The notes: a model not told the origin generated them from the sequence alone. Positions 22,237 through 32,501 are shown, counted from the stretch's first letter. The stretch: 64,000 nucleotides of DNA from Tessaracoccus defluvii (GCF_014489575.1 NZ_CP060789.1:1240001-1304000), one strand, 5' to 3'. Translations and numbers: made by a program.

Positions 22237-22921
22237 CGGCCCGGTATCCGATCCCCCGCACGGTGATCACGATCTCCGGGCGCTCCGGGTCGCGTTCGAC
22301 CTTCGCGCGGAGCCGCTGCACATGGACGTTGACCAGCCGGGTGTCGGCCGCGTTGCGGTAACCCCACACCTCGTCGAGCAACGCCTCCCGCGTGAAGACG
22401 TGGGCGGGCCGCTTCGCCAGCGCCAGGAGCAGATCGAACTCAAGCGGCGTCAGCGAGAGTTCCAGCTGACCGCGCTTGACCGAGTGCGAGGAGACCGAGA
22501 TGGTCAGGTCTCCGATCGTCAGCGAGTCGGTCTCACCTTCGCCAGGCAGGCGACGCAGCCGGGTGCGGATCCTGGCGACCAGTTCGGTGGCCTTGAACGG
22601 CTTGGCGACGTAGTCGTCGGCTCCTGCCTCCAGGCCGGCGACGACGTCGGCGGTGTCCGAGCGCGCCGTCAGCATCACGATCGGGACGCCGGACTCGGCC
22701 CTGATGTCGCGACAGACCTCGACGCCGTCACGGCCGGGCAGCATCAGGTCGAGCAGAACGAGATCCGGGCGGTAGGACCGGAACTCCTGCAGAGCCTCGA
22801 GCCCGGTCGCGATGCGGTGCGTCTCGAAGCCCGCCTGGCGCAGCACGATCTGCAGCATCTCGGACAGCGCGGCGTCATCGTCCACGACGAGAATCCGGCT
22901 CTTGCCCCTGTTGTCACCCAC
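22217..22921 (-). CDS. mtrA: Response regulator MtrA
   Basis: A 234-residue OmpR-type regulator. The receiver has the acidic pair in VVDDD, phospho-acceptor D58 (LVLLDLMLPG), T85 and K107. The winged-helix DNA-binding domain contains LTPLEFDLLLALAKRP and RLVNVHVQRLRAKVE. It opens the conserved mtrA-mtrB-lpqB-comF-hpf-secA block. A further gene on the same strand ends 47 bases upstream. Confidence 0.95.
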   Translation of the reverse strand: MGDNRGKSRILVVDDDAALSEMLQIVLRQAGFETHRIATGLEALQEFRSYRPDLVLLDLMLPGRDGVEVCRDIRAESGVPIVMLTARSDTADVVAGLEAGADDYVAKPFKATELVARIRTRLRRLPGEGETDSLTIGDLTISVSSHSVKRGQLELSLTPLEFDLLLALAKRPAHVFTREALLDEVWGYRNAADTRLVNVHVQRLRAKVERDPERPEIVITVRGIGYRAGESQLD

Positions 22922-22967
22922 CTGCGCCTCCCTGCGTCGGCACCCATGCTAGCGGCAGGGCCAAGAT

Positions 22968-23714
22968 CTAGACGGGGATCGGGGCCCGATTGCCTCCGGT
23001 GCTCAGCACCTGCTCGACGCCGGTGAACTGACGCGCGACATCGACGGACCGTGCCGCCCAGCCGGATCCGCGGATCGTCGCCAGGTAGCCGTTCGCCGCC
23101 CGGTCGAGCGCCGCTGCCGCGGCGCGCCCGCGGGAGTTCAGCGAGAACACGTTGGCCAGGCTCGGCGCCCTCGACACGACCGAGGCCGCGGAGGAACACG
23201 GGAGCATGACGTCGAGCAACGCCAGCAGGAGGACAGTCTCGTTGAGCTGGGCACCGGAGGTGCAGCCCCGCTGGACCCGGGTGGCGGCCTCGATGAGCGT
23301 CGTCTGGTGACGACGCCGCTCCTCTGCCTCCACGGCCTGCGCCGCTGCGCTGACGCCCGTCCATTCGGGAGGGTTGGCCGCCAGCCACTTCATCTCGGCG
23401 TCGATCGCCTCGAGTCTGGCCTTCGCGTCGTTCCAGGCGTCGCCCGCATCGCGGAGGCTGTTGGTGGAGTTCTGGTTCCTTCGGAGCGTCCCGTGCGCCA
23501 CGCGGAGCGACCGCAGGCCGTTGAGAGCGGCCTGCTGGTTCTGCTGGGCCTGCCGGTAGGCCACCCCCCGCAGCCACGTCACGAGAGCCGGCTGCTTCAG
23601 CACCGCGGCGGAGGACAGCACCCACTCCACCTCGATGGCGTCGAGCATGCGCGCGCTGGTCCACATGCCGGTGAGCCGCTGGACCGCTGCGTCCACCTTC
23701 GCATAGGTGCTCAT
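22968..23714 (-). CDS. Helical protein of a putative type VII-like module
   Basis: A 248-residue, mostly helical, soluble protein (MSTYAKVDAAVQRLTGMW at the N-terminus). I do not recognise a family. It overlaps by four bases (ATGA) the stop of the preceding proline-rich protein, which carries a WXG/YxxxE-like C-terminus. The coupling suggests the two proteins interact, for example as chaperone and substrate. It lacks a signal peptide and membrane segments. Confidence 0.65.
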   Translation of the reverse strand: MSTYAKVDAAVQRLTGMWTSARMLDAIEVEWVLSSAAVLKQPALVTWLRGVAYRQAQQNQQAALNGLRSLRVAHGTLRRNQNSTNSLRDAGDAWNDAKARLEAIDAEMKWLAANPPEWTGVSAAAQAVEAEERRRHQTTLIEAATRVQRGCTSGAQLNETVLLLALLDVMLPCSSAASVVSRAPSLANVFSLNSRGRAAAAALDRAANGYLATIRGSGWAARSVDVARQFTGVEQVLSTGGNRAPIPV

Positions 23715-25215
23715 TCGTTGACCCTTCCGTAGGCGTCGACGACGCTCTGCTCGTAGTCGTCATAGCGGTAGCCGCTCTGGTTCATGCCGCTGCTGACGGC
23801 ACCAGCCTCCTGGCCGGAGGCCTGCACCGAGGTGACCGACTCGTCGACGGCCTTGTTGTAGGCCGCGGCGGGGGCGGAGATGATGCCGAACATGCGCTCG
23901 CCGCTCTGGGTGCTGCTCATGTCGCGGATGATGGCGTCGGTGGAGTCGCTCAGCTCCTGCCACCGCCTGGAGTGCGCGTAGAGGGAGTCCGACGCGACGC
24001 TGAAGTCCGTGCCGCCCGTGGAACCGTAGGGAGCGCCGCCGACTCCCCCCTGCCCGGAGCCGGGGGTGTTGGCCGCCTGCGGGCCGCCGCCGAGGTTGCC
24101 TGACCCGTACAGCGGGGTCGACCCGGTGGTCGGGATGGGCGTGGGCTGGGGCGTGGTGACAGGTCCGGGAACAGGAGCGCCGGGGACCGGACCGGGAACC
24201 CACGGACCGGGGGTGGTCGTCGTGCCTCCTGGACCGGGGACGGTGGTTCCTGGGACGCCGCTCGCGATGGGACCCGACGGTCCCGTCCCGGGGTGGTGGT
24301 CGATCCGCCGCCGGGCAGCGGGACGCCGCCGGGACCGACCGTCCCCGGGGTGCGACCGCTGCCGCTGCGCGGCGTGTCGGGCACGCCGTCGCCGTCGGTG
24401 TCGATGAGTTCGTCGCCACCGACCAGGCGGCCGGCAGCGTCGAAGTACTGGGATTCGGCGTCCAGGTCGTAGCCGTTCGCCTTGAGCGCCTCGGCCATCG
24501 TCACAGGGTCGTAGGCCATGGCCCCGGCGCCGGCGGCCGTGACGCCGCCACCGGGCAGGGGTGCCGGCGCGTACGCGGCCGAGCTCACGGCCTTGGCGCC
24601 CTGCTGGGTCTGCAGCAGGGTCAGCGGCATGCCGCTGGCTCCGCTTCCACCCACACCGGCCGGAAGCAGCCCGAGCTGGGGGCCGCCCGCCTGCAGGCCT
24701 CCCACCGGTCCACCGACACCGCCGACGGTGGCGCCGGGTGCACCGGCACCCGCACCGGCGCCGCCCATTCCCATGGGCATCCCGGCGGGGCCACCACCGG
24801 CGCCGCCGTTCTTCTTGGCGCCGCGGGTGCCGGAACCGCGCACGGCCATGCCGGTCGCGCTGCGTCGGCGCCGCTCGTCGTCGTCATCCAGGGCCCCGTC
24901 GACGCCTGCCACGGCGTACTCGTCGTCATCGGTGCCCCACGGGTCCTCGAGGATGCGTCCGACGCCGTCGACCTGCACGTCGGCGCTCAGCTGCTGGTGC
25001 CCGAACGAGACGGCACCTGTCTGCGGGGCGGCCGATGTGGGCGCCCCCTGCGCTGCGGGCGCGGCCGCGCCGATGCCTGCGGCACCAGCCGCGAGCGCAC
25101 CCGGAACCGGCCCGGTCAGCGAACGGGCCTTCACCTTCTGTGCGGGGACAACCTCCTGGTAGCGCAGTTCCGCCTCGTCGTCCGGAGCCTCCGTCGCACG
25201 GTGGGCGTCAGTCAT
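23711..25215 (-). pseudogene. Pro/Gly-rich protein with WXG/YxxxE-like C-terminal hairpin, one apparent frameshift
   Basis: About 500 codons: an acidic/alanine-rich N-terminal part (MTDAHRATEAPDDEAELRYQ), long Gly/Pro/Ala-rich low-complexity stretches, an Asp-rich DTDGDGVPDTP segment, then a helical C-terminal domain. That domain has RRWQELSDSTDAII and, near the end, YDDYE, which fits the YxxxD/E secretion signal of type VII substrates. A single-base shift near 24,290 in a C/G run is needed to join the two parts; both sides read sensibly. It overlaps both neighbours by ATGA-type junctions. If the shift is a sequencing error, this is an intact candidate secreted protein. Confidence 0.65.
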
Positions 25216-25918
25216 GGCATCTCCTTGGTCAGGATGGACAGCAGGTCGGCGCGCGCCCGGGCGAGTTCGAACGCCAGACGATCATAATCACCGGCGACGT
25301 AGGTGGGGGCGTGTAGCGCGCATAGGCCCGCTCGTGGGCGTTCAGCACGGATTCGGCGATCTCGGGCATGCGTGCCTTGGTCAGCCAGCCTTTGTCGATC
25401 GCGATCGCGTCCGTGAGTCCCGCCAGCGACAGCGTGACGGTGACGTGGCCGTTCGAGCTGGAGGCGCTGACCTTGTCGCCCTCGAAGTCGGGCCACTCGA
25501 CGTCCTCGGGGGCACGCGAATCGAGATCACGCATGCGCTCGCCGAGGATGTTGACGCGTTCGAGGACGTTCTCGTAGTCGTCCCAGGTCAGGCGCGGATC
25601 GAGCTCCGGCTCGGCCTGCTCCGGCCGGGCCAGCTCGGGGATCTCCCCCACGCGGGCATTGGCCAGGAAGAACGCCTCGGTGAAGGCGTCGTCGAGCGAG
25701 CGGGTTCCCAGCCGGTCCCGCCAGCGGGTCGAGAGCCGCACCCGGGTGAGGCGCCGCGTCTCCTCGTCGACCCAGACGCGCACCGCGCGGCGGGTGTCCG
25801 GGAAGCCGTGCGCGAAGTGCCACTCCCCTTCGATGTCCTGGGTCTCCTCGTCGTCGACCTCCGACAGCCCTTGCGGGGCCAGCAGCTCGTCGTCTTCCAC
25901 GCTCTCGTAGCTCACCAT
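25212..25918 (-). pseudogene. YbaB/EspL-like protein, one apparent frameshift near its end
   Basis: About 235 codons. The C-terminal half resembles YbaB/EbfC-type proteins: GDKVSASSSNGHVTVTLSL, then AIDKGWL and ESVLNAHERAYARY. Such proteins accompany mycobacterial ESX loci as EspL. The N-terminal part (EGEWHFAHGFPDTRRAVRV) is unfamiliar. ATG 25918 is preceded by AGGAGG. A shift near 25,300 in a CCCCC run moves the last 30 codons to another frame (DYDRLAFELARARADLL), whose stop overlaps the next start by ATGA. It is first gene of a three-gene operon. Confidence 0.6.
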
Positions 25919-25968
25919 CACCCTCCTCATCCGGCCTCAGTCTGCCAGAGCGGGGGTTCAGCAAAACC

Positions 25969-26531
25969 TCAGTTGAGGGCGGGTTCCTCGGCCCAGGTGG
26001 ACCAGCGTCCCGTCGCGCCACCCATGCGGCGCAGCACGCGTCGCCACAGCCCCGCGGGGTCCCCGAAGATGTCGTCCGGACGCGCCCAGGCGCGGAACCA
26101 GGAGCCCCGCAGAAGCTCGTTCTCGAGCTGTCCGGGCGACCAGGCGGACAGGCCGATGAACGCCCGCAACTGGCTGAACGACGCGTCGAGCAGCTCCGGC
26201 GGGAAGCTCATGTCGACGATGCCGACGTCGCGGAGCAGCCGCTGCCAGCCTGGGGGTGCGGTGTCGCTAGTGGCGACCTCACCGAGGACGATGACGACCT
26301 CCCCGTTGACGGGTCCCCCTCCCAGATTCCCGGCAGTGGCCGCAGGTGCGGGACGAGTGTCGGCAGTGCTTCCGCCACGTCGATGTCGGAGGCGACGTTG
26401 AGCGTGACGCCGACGGTCCCCATGGGGCGGTGGTCGAGCAGGAGGATGACGGTGCGGTCGAAGTAGCCGCTGCGCCCCGGCTGGGTCGCGATCAGCAGCT
26501 GGCCGGCGGCGATCTCCCCTGTCTGCTCCAT
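25969..26531 (-). pseudogene. YqgE/AlgH family protein, frameshifted
   Basis: About 187 codons of the UPF0301 (YqgE/AlgH) family. The N-terminal part has GQLLIATQPGRSGYFDRTVI and HRPMGTVGVTLN. After a shift near 26,310 (a CCCCC run) the C-terminal part gives MSFPPELLDASFSQLRAF and GLSAWSPGQLENELLRGSW, both classic family blocks. The function is unknown, although AlgH was once proposed as a transcription factor. The break may be a sequencing error. Confidence 0.8.
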
Positions 26532-26658
26532 GAACCCGACTCTACCGGCGCACGCTGACACGTGCCCGTGGAAGGGCCCGTGCAGCGGCTCAGGCGCCGA
26601 GCTCCTTGATTCCATCGAACGCCTGGAGAACGGCGGCACTCCCCCCGACAACGCACAA

Positions 26659-26685
26659 GGCCCCTGTCAGCGAACTGACAGGGCC
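26659..26685 (-). terminator. Terminator of the tmRNA gene
   Basis: An 11-12 bp stem, GGCCCCTGTCAG / CTGACAGGGCC with one bulged base and a CGAA loop, starts six bases past the tmRNA 3' end. On the minus strand it is followed by the T-rich TTGTGCGTTG. Confidence 0.75.
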
Positions 26686-26690
26686 ACAGG

Positions 26691-27055
26691 GGTGGAGGTG
26701 GCGGAATTGAACCCGCGTCCTTGAAGGATGAACCAGGTCTTCTCCGGGCGCAGCCGACTAGTCGTTTTCTCGGTCCTTGCGCTCACGTCGGCATGTCGCA
26801 AACGGACCCAGTCTCAGTTAAGTCCCGGCCGGCCCCTGAAACACAGGCCGTCCGGCAAGCCTTCTAAATGAGGCCAGACACCGGGCGGAAGGCACACCCG
26901 GGCTGACCCTTCGATCACTGATCAGGCAGCGAGAGCGAAGTTAGTGCGGTTGTTGTTGGCACTTATTGGTTTCCACACATCGTTAACGAGATAAGCGTGG
27001 GTCCTCGGCCCGCTTCTCCTGGGACTACCGCCCCAAGTCGAAACCAGTCACCCCC
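26691..27055 (-). ncRNA. ssrA: Transfer-messenger RNA (tmRNA)
   Basis: About 365 nt. The 5' end GGGGGTG pairs over seven bases (one G-U) with CACCTCC at the 3' end, and the T arm reads GGTTCAATTCC. The tag reading frame lies at 26922-26960: resume codon GCC, then AAC AAC AAC CGC ACT AAC TTC GCT CTC GCT GCC TGA, giving ANNNRTNFALAA. The terminal ALAA is the usual protease recognition end. After the discriminator A the genome gives CCC, so the final A of CCA is probably added after transcription. It rescues stalled ribosomes together with SmpB, encoded 0.7 kb upstream. Confidence 0.96.
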
Positions 27056-27079
27056 TGTTGAGTTGTCACGCAGCCCAGT

Positions 27080-27661
27080 CTAGCGCGTCATGGCGGGTCG
27101 CCCCGCATGCGCCTTCGGCCTGGCCAGCAGCATCGGCTCGACGGCGCCCGTGCTCGGCTTGCCGTTGAAGGCCCGCACGCTCGCCCAGATCGTCCCGCCG
27201 AACCAGGCCGCCCACGCGAGGCCGAAGAGCACGCCGCCGTCGAAGAGGATCGACAGCACCATCGCCGCGATGCCCACCACGGCCGCCGTGACCTGGAGGG
27301 AGAGGGCCCGCCCGGCCTCGAGCCACGTGTGGCTGCCGGGGGTCGCAAGGGTCTTCACGATGGCGGGCCCGACGAAGGAGGTGGCCAGCCCTGACAGGTG
27401 CGTGAGCCCGGCACCCGCATTCTCGGCAGGCGACGGCTCCCCCTTCGACCGCGGGGTGAGCACCATCGGTGCGACCCGCGCGATACCCAGCAGCGCCCGG
27501 TTCAGCGTCACCTTGTCGGGCGCCCCCAGCGCCTGGTCGAGGCGGCGGTCGAGCTCCAGCTCGCTCAACTGACCCGACGCGTAGGCGCCCTGCAGAAGCT
27601 CGACGGCGCGGTCGCGCTGTTGGTCGGTGATGAATCCAGGGTTCTGCGGGTACACGCTCAT
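27080..27661 (-). CDS. DUF1707 domain membrane protein
   Basis: A 193-residue protein. The N-terminal part (DQQRDRAVELLQGAYASGQL, ELELDRRLDQAL) is a DUF1707/SHOCT-like helical domain common in actinobacteria. Two hydrophobic helices follow near residues 130-170 (VVGIAAMVLSILF, GLAWAAWFGGTIW). ATG 27661 has GGAAG just upstream. It lies between smpB and ssrA. The function is not known. Confidence 0.75.
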   Translation of the reverse strand: MSVYPQNPGFITDQQRDRAVELLQGAYASGQLSELELDRRLDQALGAPDKVTLNRALLGIARVAPMVLTPRSKGEPSPAENAGAGLTHLSGLATSFVGPAIVKTLATPGSHTWLEAGRALSLQVTAAVVGIAAMVLSILFDGGVLFGLAWAAWFGGTIWASVRAFNGKPSTGAVEPMLLARPKAHAGRPAMTR

Positions 27662-27731
27662 GCTTCCATGGTGCCCGCGGACGACGCCCGCCGAAATGAG
27701 GTGCAGCCCTGAGCCGACCCCGAATCCGCCG

Positions 27732-28214
27732 TCAGCGGCGGTTGTACCGGTTACGCACGGCCAGCGCGCGCTCGGCCTCACGCTTGGCGTCGCGGTCGGC
27801 GATGTCACGCCGCTTGTCCCAGTCCTTCTTACCGGTGGCGACGGCGATCTCGACCTTCGCGTAACCGTCCTGGAAGTACAGCGCCAGCGGAATCAGGGTG
27901 CGCCCGGAGTCCTTCAACTGACCGGCCAGCTTGTCGATCTCGCGACGGTGTAGCAGCAGCTTGCGCGTGCGGCGGGCGGAGTGGTTGCGCCACGTGCCGA
28001 ACTCGTACTCGGGGATGTTCGCGTTGATGAGCCACGCCTCGCCGCCCTCGTCGACGGTGGCGTAGGCCTCCCCGATCGTGGCGCGTCCGAGCCGCAGGGT
28101 CTTGACCTCGGTTCCGGTCAGCACAAGCCCGGCCTCCACGACGTCACCGATCTGGTAGTCGTGTCGCGCCTTCTTGTTCTGCGCAATCAGCTTGCGTCCG
28201 GTCTCCCTGGGCAT
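27732..28214 (-). CDS. smpB: SsrA-binding protein SmpB
   Basis: A 160-residue OB-fold RNA-binding protein that loads tmRNA onto stalled ribosomes. Family blocks: [42 protein letters not shown] and the basic tail [18 protein letters not shown]. It follows the M23 peptidase gene, and ssrA lies 0.7 kb downstream, so the trans-translation pair is kept together. Confidence 0.96.
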   Translation of the reverse strand: MPRETGRKLIAQNKKARHDYQIGDVVEAGLVLTGTEVKTLRLGRATIGEAYATVDEGGEAWLINANIPEYEFGTWRNHSARRTRKLLLHRREIDKLAGQLKDSGRTLIPLALYFQDGYAKVEIAVATGKKDWDKRRDIADRDAKREAERALAVRNRYNRR

Positions 28215-28237
28215 CGCCCCAGTATGTCACCGGTTGG

Positions 28238-29650
28238 TCAGCGGAACCACTTCGCCATGGGGTTCACAAGCTGCCCGTCGTCCCACACCATGAGGTGCAG
28301 GTGACAGCCGGTCGAGTACCCGGTGGAGCCGACGTAGCCGATCGTCTGGCCCTTGGAGACCTTCTGTCCGACACCGACGACGTAACGCTGGGCGTGGTTG
28401 TAGCCGGTCGTCACGTAGGAGCCGTTGACACGGCCATGGTCGATCATGAGCCGGTTGCCGTAGCCGCCGTTGTAGTAGCGCTCCGACACGACGCCCGCAT
28501 TGGCAGCCTTGATGGGCGTGCCGCAGGATGCGCCGAAGTCGGTACCGTCGTGAAGCTTCCAGTAGCCGAGCACGGGGTGCAGGCGCATCCCGTAGTGGGA
28601 GGTGATGCGTGCCCCCACCGGCAGGATGAAGCCGGATCCGGAGGTGCTTCCGCCGCCCGCGCTGCCGGAGCCGCCGGAGCTGGAACCCCCGGATCCTGAG
28701 CCACCGGAGTTGGAGCCTCCGGAGTCTGACCCCTTGTTGGCCTCCTCCTGCTTCCTGCGCTCCTCTTCCTCCGCCTCCTTGCGCTTGCGCTCGGCTTCGG
28801 CCTGGGCGATCCGCTCCTGGATCCGGCGCTCGACGGAGTCGCTCTCGGCCCGCAGGTCGCGGTAACGCTTCTCCTCCGTGGCCACCTGGTTGGCGGCGGC
28901 GGACTCGGCCGCCGCGGCATCCTGGGCGAGCTGGTCGACCCGTTCCCGCAGGACGGCGGCCTCGTCGGCGGCGGCTGTCTTCTGGCGCAGCTGCTCGGCG
29001 GCGGCCTCCCGCGCTTCGGTGGCCCTCTGCTCGGCCTCGTCGGCGCGCTGCTGGGCGTCCTCGAGCGCCAGTCGGCGCGTCTCGAGCTCGTCGAGCTCGA
29101 GCATCGACGAGTCGAACAGCGTGTGGGCGAGCTGAGCCCGCTGATTCAGGTTGTTGGTGTCCAGCCCGTCGAACAGCATCGCCAGGTTGAGCAGCGGGCT
29201 GTTGTTCTGGGTGGTGACGAAGATCTCCTGGTCGAGGCGCCGGTTCACCGAGTCGAGCGCGGCCTGCGCTGCCGCGACATCCGCCTTCGCCCGCTCGAGA
29301 TCCTTCTCCGCCTTCGCCAACTCCTCGGCCCGCTGCGCGTCGAGTTCCTCGGCCTTGTCCTGCTCCGACTGCGCGACGGCGAGAGCCGCCTCCGCCTCGG
29401 CGAGACGCTGCCTGGCTTCCTTCGCGGCCCGCACCGCACCGTCGTGGACGGCCTCCGCGTCGTCCACGGACGCTGACTGCGCAGCGATCTGCTGCTGGAG
29501 CTCACGCTTCCGGTCGTCGAGGTCGTCAGCGGCAGCGGGTGTCCAGGTGGTGCAGACGAGAGTCAGGGACGCGATCGCGGCGACGATGCCGGTCGTGACC
29601 TTCTTCATCGTCGTGCGGGACATGGGCAGAGGGGGAAGGTGCCAGGTCAC
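28238..29650 (-). CDS. Coiled-coil M23 peptidase, FtsEX-associated (EnvC/RipC-like)
   Basis: About 470 residues. A signal peptide (VTTGIVAAIASLTLVCTTW) is followed by a long coiled coil (about residues 45-300), a Gly/Ser linker and a C-terminal LytM domain. Zinc ligands are in HDGTDFG and CHLHLMVW. It follows ftsE-ftsX, and this order matches actinobacterial loci where FtsEX activates a coiled-coil peptidoglycan hydrolase during division. GTG 29650 is chosen for GGAG six bases upstream; ATG 29623 or 29608 are possible. Confidence 0.88.
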   Translation of the reverse strand: MTWHLPPLPMSRTTMKKVTTGIVAAIASLTLVCTTWTPAAADDLDDRKRELQQQIAAQSASVDDAEAVHDGAVRAAKEARQRLAEAEAALAVAQSEQDKAEELDAQRAEELAKAEKDLERAKADVAAAQAALDSVNRRLDQEIFVTTQNNSPLLNLAMLFDGLDTNNLNQRAQLAHTLFDSSMLELDELETRRLALEDAQQRADEAEQRATEAREAAAEQLRQKTAAADEAAVLRERVDQLAQDAAAAESAAANQVATEEKRYRDLRAESDSVERRIQERIAQAEAERKRKEAEEEERRKQEEANKGSDSGGSNSGGSGSGGSSSGGSGSAGGGSTSGSGFILPVGARITSHYGMRLHPVLGYWKLHDGTDFGASCGTPIKAANAGVVSERYYNGGYGNRLMIDHGRVNGSYVTTGYNHAQRYVVGVGQKVSKGQTIGYVGSTGYSTGCHLHLMVWDDGQLVNPMAKWFR

Positions 29651-29668
29651 GCGTAGCTCCAATCTCTA

Positions 29669-30571
29669 CTAGATGCGCAGGTACTTGCGGGTGGCGAGCA
29701 GGGTCGGGACGATTGCCAACGCTATCCCAACGGCGGTGATGGTGCCCAGAGCGACGAGGAGTTCACCTGCACCGATCCATTCGACAGCGGGGATGGCGGG
29801 ACGCGCCGTCTGGTCGATGATGAACCAGTAGGCAGCGACGAGGGCCGCCCCGGCCGCGACGACGCCGATCGCAGCGGCGATGAGCGACTCGAGCAGGAAC
29901 GGCAGCAGGATGTAGACGTTCGATGCGCCGACGAGCCGCATGATGCCGATCTCGCGACGTCTCGTGAAGGCCGCCATGCGGATGGTGTTGGCGATCTGCA
30001 GCGCGCCGGCGAGCAGCAGCATCGAACTCATGATGATGGTGGCCCACTGGATGCCGCGGAGCCAGGTGAACATCGGGTCAAGGACGGACGCGAGATCCTG
30101 CACCGCCTGGACTCCCTGCAGTCCCTGGGCCTCGGCGACCACGCCCGCATAGTTCTCCGGGTTGTCGAACTTGACCCGGAAAGCGTCCTGCATGTCCTCG
30201 ACGGTGCGGGTGCCGGCGACGGGGCTGTCTGCGTACACCTTCAGGAACTCGGCGTAGGCGACTTCCTTTGACTCGTAGACGACCTCGCTCACCTCGGGGT
30301 TCCCCTCGAGGGTGCGCTGGATCTGTTCGCGCTGGGCGTCGGTGGTGGCCTTGCCCGGCTCGCAGCGTCCACCCTGGGTCTTCTCCGTGCAGAGGAACAC
30401 TGTGATGGAGATGCGCTCGTAGAGGCTGGCGCGTGCCTTGTCGACCTGCAGCGCCGTCATCACCCCGAGCCCCAGCAGGGAGAGCGAAACGGCCATCGTC
30501 ACGACGACGGCGATGGTCATGGCCAGGTTGCGGCGAAGGCCGGACCAGGTCTCACGCAGGGAATGTCTCAT
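29669..30571 (-). CDS. ftsX: Cell division protein FtsX
   Basis: A 300-residue permease-like protein. One transmembrane helix lies near residues 20-42, an extracellular domain with a CTEKTQGGRCEPG cysteine pair follows, and three further helices lie in the C-terminal half (one near GIVMRL-type RREIGIMRLVGASN). It pairs with FtsE, encoded 11 bases upstream, and controls the hydrolase encoded downstream. Confidence 0.94.
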   Translation of the reverse strand: MRHSLRETWSGLRRNLAMTIAVVVTMAVSLSLLGLGVMTALQVDKARASLYERISITVFLCTEKTQGGRCEPGKATTDAQREQIQRTLEGNPEVSEVVYESKEVAYAEFLKVYADSPVAGTRTVEDMQDAFRVKFDNPENYAGVVAEAQGLQGVQAVQDLASVLDPMFTWLRGIQWATIIMSSMLLLAGALQIANTIRMAAFTRRREIGIMRLVGASNVYILLPFLLESLIAAAIGVVAAGAALVAAYWFIIDQTARPAIPAVEWIGAGELLVALGTITAVGIALAIVPTLLATRKYLRI

Positions 30572-30582
30572 CGAATAACTCC

Positions 30583-31269
30583 TCAGGCCGTCCCGTAGAC
30601 GCCCTTGGCCTGGTCGCGCACCAACTCGCCGGAGCGGAGCTCCAGCACCCGTCGCCGCATCTGGTCGACGATCGTTGAGTCGTGCGTGGCCATGATGACC
30701 GTGGTGTCGGTCCGGTTGATCCGGTCGAGCAGCTTCATGATGCCGACGGAGGTCTCGGGGTCGAGGTTTCCGGTCGGCTCGTCTGCGATCAGGATCTTGG
30801 GACGGTTGACGAAGGCCCGCGCGATGGCGACACGCTGCTGCTCGCCACCCGACAGCTCCTCGCTGGGCCGGTTCTCCTTGCCCTCGAGGCCGACCAGTTC
30901 CAGCGTGTCCGGCACGATCTGCCGGATGCGCTTGGCCGGGGTGCCGATGACCTGGAGGGCGAACGCGACGTTCTCGTAGACGGTCTTGCCCGGCAGCAGC
31001 CGGAAGTCCTGGAACACGGTGCCGATCTGCCTGCGCAGCGCCGGAACCTTCCACCGGTTCATGGCGGTCAGGTTCTTGCCGGCGACGTACAGGGTTCCCT
31101 TGGTGGGCCGGTACTCGCGCAGGATCAGACGCAGGAAGGTCGACTTGCCGGAGCCCGACTGCCCCACGAGGAACACGAACTCACCCTTGTCGATCTCCAG
31201 GTTGATGTTGCGCAGCGCGGCGCGCTCCTGTCCTGGATAGAACTTGGTGACGTCCTCGAACGTGATCAC
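30583..31269 (-). CDS. ftsE: Cell division ATP-binding protein FtsE
   Basis: A 228-residue ABC ATPase starting with GTG 31269. Walker A is GQSGSGKST, the signature is [15 protein letters not shown], Walker B is ILIADEPTG and the H-loop is ATHDSTIV. It powers FtsX-mediated activation of septal peptidoglycan hydrolysis. prfB lies 122 bases upstream on the same strand, as in many actinobacteria. Confidence 0.95.
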   Translation of the reverse strand: MITFEDVTKFYPGQERAALRNINLEIDKGEFVFLVGQSGSGKSTFLRLILREYRPTKGTLYVAGKNLTAMNRWKVPALRRQIGTVFQDFRLLPGKTVYENVAFALQVIGTPAKRIRQIVPDTLELVGLEGKENRPSEELSGGEQQRVAIARAFVNRPKILIADEPTGNLDPETSVGIMKLLDRINRTDTTVIMATHDSTIVDQMRRRVLELRSGELVRDQAKGVYGTA

Positions 31270-31391
31270 TGGCTGCTCCGCTGGCGGGGGAAGGTAAAGC
31301 TGAGAGAATCTCAGTCGCCCACCGAGTGTATGTCAGCCGGCGCGAGGCGTCTAACCGAACACGCCGGTCAGATGAGCCGGGGTGCCGACCG

Positions 31392-32501
31392 TCAGGCCTT
31401 CTCGGCCTGCTTGCGCCAGCGGATGCCGGCGTCGATAAAACCGTCGATGTCGCCGTCGAAGACCGAGTCGGGGTTGCCCACCTCGTGCTCGGTGCGCAGA
31501 TCCTTGACCATCTGGTACGGGTTCATCACGTAGGAGCGCATCTGGGCGCCCCACGAGTTGCCGCCGTCGCCCTTGAGCGCGCTCATCTCCTTCTCACGGT
31601 CCTGACGGGCCTTCTCGAGGAGGCGGGACTGGAGCACGCGGAGCGCGGCCGCCTTGTTCTGCAGCTGCGACTTCTCGTTCTGGCAGCTGACCACGATGCC
31701 CGTGGGCAGGTGGGTGATGCGGACGGCGGAGTCGGTGGTGTTGACGGACTGACCACCCGGGCCGGACGAGCGGAACACGTCGACACGGATCTCGTTCTCC
31801 GGGATGTCGATGTGGTCGGTCTCCTCCGTGACGGGGAGCACCTCGACGCCTGCGAAGGACGTCTGGCGGCGCCCCTGGTTGTCGAACGGCGAGATCCGCA
31901 CCAGACGGTGGGTTCCCTGCTCAACCGACAGCGTCCCGTACGCGAAGGGCGCCTTGATGGCGAAGGTGGCGGACTTGAGGCCCGCCTCTTCCGCGTAGGA
32001 CGTGTCGTAGATCTCGTGCGCGTAGCCGTGGCGGTCGGCCCAGCGGAGGTACATGCGCATGAGCATCTCCGCGAAGTCGGCCGCGTCGACGCCGCCGGCC
32101 TCGGCGCGGATGGTGATCAGCGCGTCACGCGGGTCATACTCGCCGGAGAGCAGGGTCCGGACCTCGAGCGCGGCGATGTCCTTGCCGAGCTTCACGAGTT
32201 CCCGGGACACCTCCTCACGTGCGTCGACATCGTCCTCCTCGGCGGCCAGCTCCAGCATCACCTCGGCGTCCTCGAGTCGGGACCGTAGCCCGACGAGCCG
32301 GTCGACCTCGCTCTGCTTCGCGGAGAGCTGGGAGGTGACGCGCTGAGCGTTGTCCTGGTCGTCCCACAGGTTCGGAGCGGCGACCTGCTCCTCGAGGTCC
32401 GCGATCTCGGTGCGGAGCAACGCCAGGTCGGCGACGGCCTCGATGCTGTCGAGCGAGTGTCCGAGTTCGGCGATACGGGAGGTCAGGTCTTCAATAGCCA
32501 C
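31392..32501 (-). CDS. prfB: Peptide chain release factor 2
   Basis: A 369-residue class I release factor reading UGA and UAA. The catalytic GGQ is in GPGGQSVN and the stop-codon reader tripeptide SPF is in RISPFDNQG. The start is GTG 32501 with a weak ribosome binding site. There is no internal in-frame stop, so the programmed +1 frameshift known from other bacteria is absent, as expected in actinobacteria. Confidence 0.95.
   Translation of the reverse strand: MAIEDLTSRIAELGHSLDSIEAVADLALLRTEIADLEEQVAAPNLWDDQDNAQRVTSQLSAKQSEVDRLVGLRSRLEDAEVMLELAAEEDDVDAREEVSRELVKLGKDIAALEVRTLLSGEYDPRDALITIRAEAGGVDAADFAEMLMRMYLRWADRHGYAHEIYDTSYAEEAGLKSATFAIKAPFAYGTLSVEQGTHRLVRISPFDNQGRRQTSFAGVEVLPVTEETDHIDIPENEIRVDVFRSSGPGGQSVNTTDSAVRITHLPTGIVVSCQNEKSQLQNKAAALRVLQSRLLEKARQDREKEMSALKGDGGNSWGAQMRSYVMNPYQMVKDLRTEHEVGNPDSVFDGDIDGFIDAGIRWRKQAEKA

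Noticed and set aside
31392..32501. Programmed frameshift in prfB
   Set aside because: The frame is continuous without an early in-frame stop.
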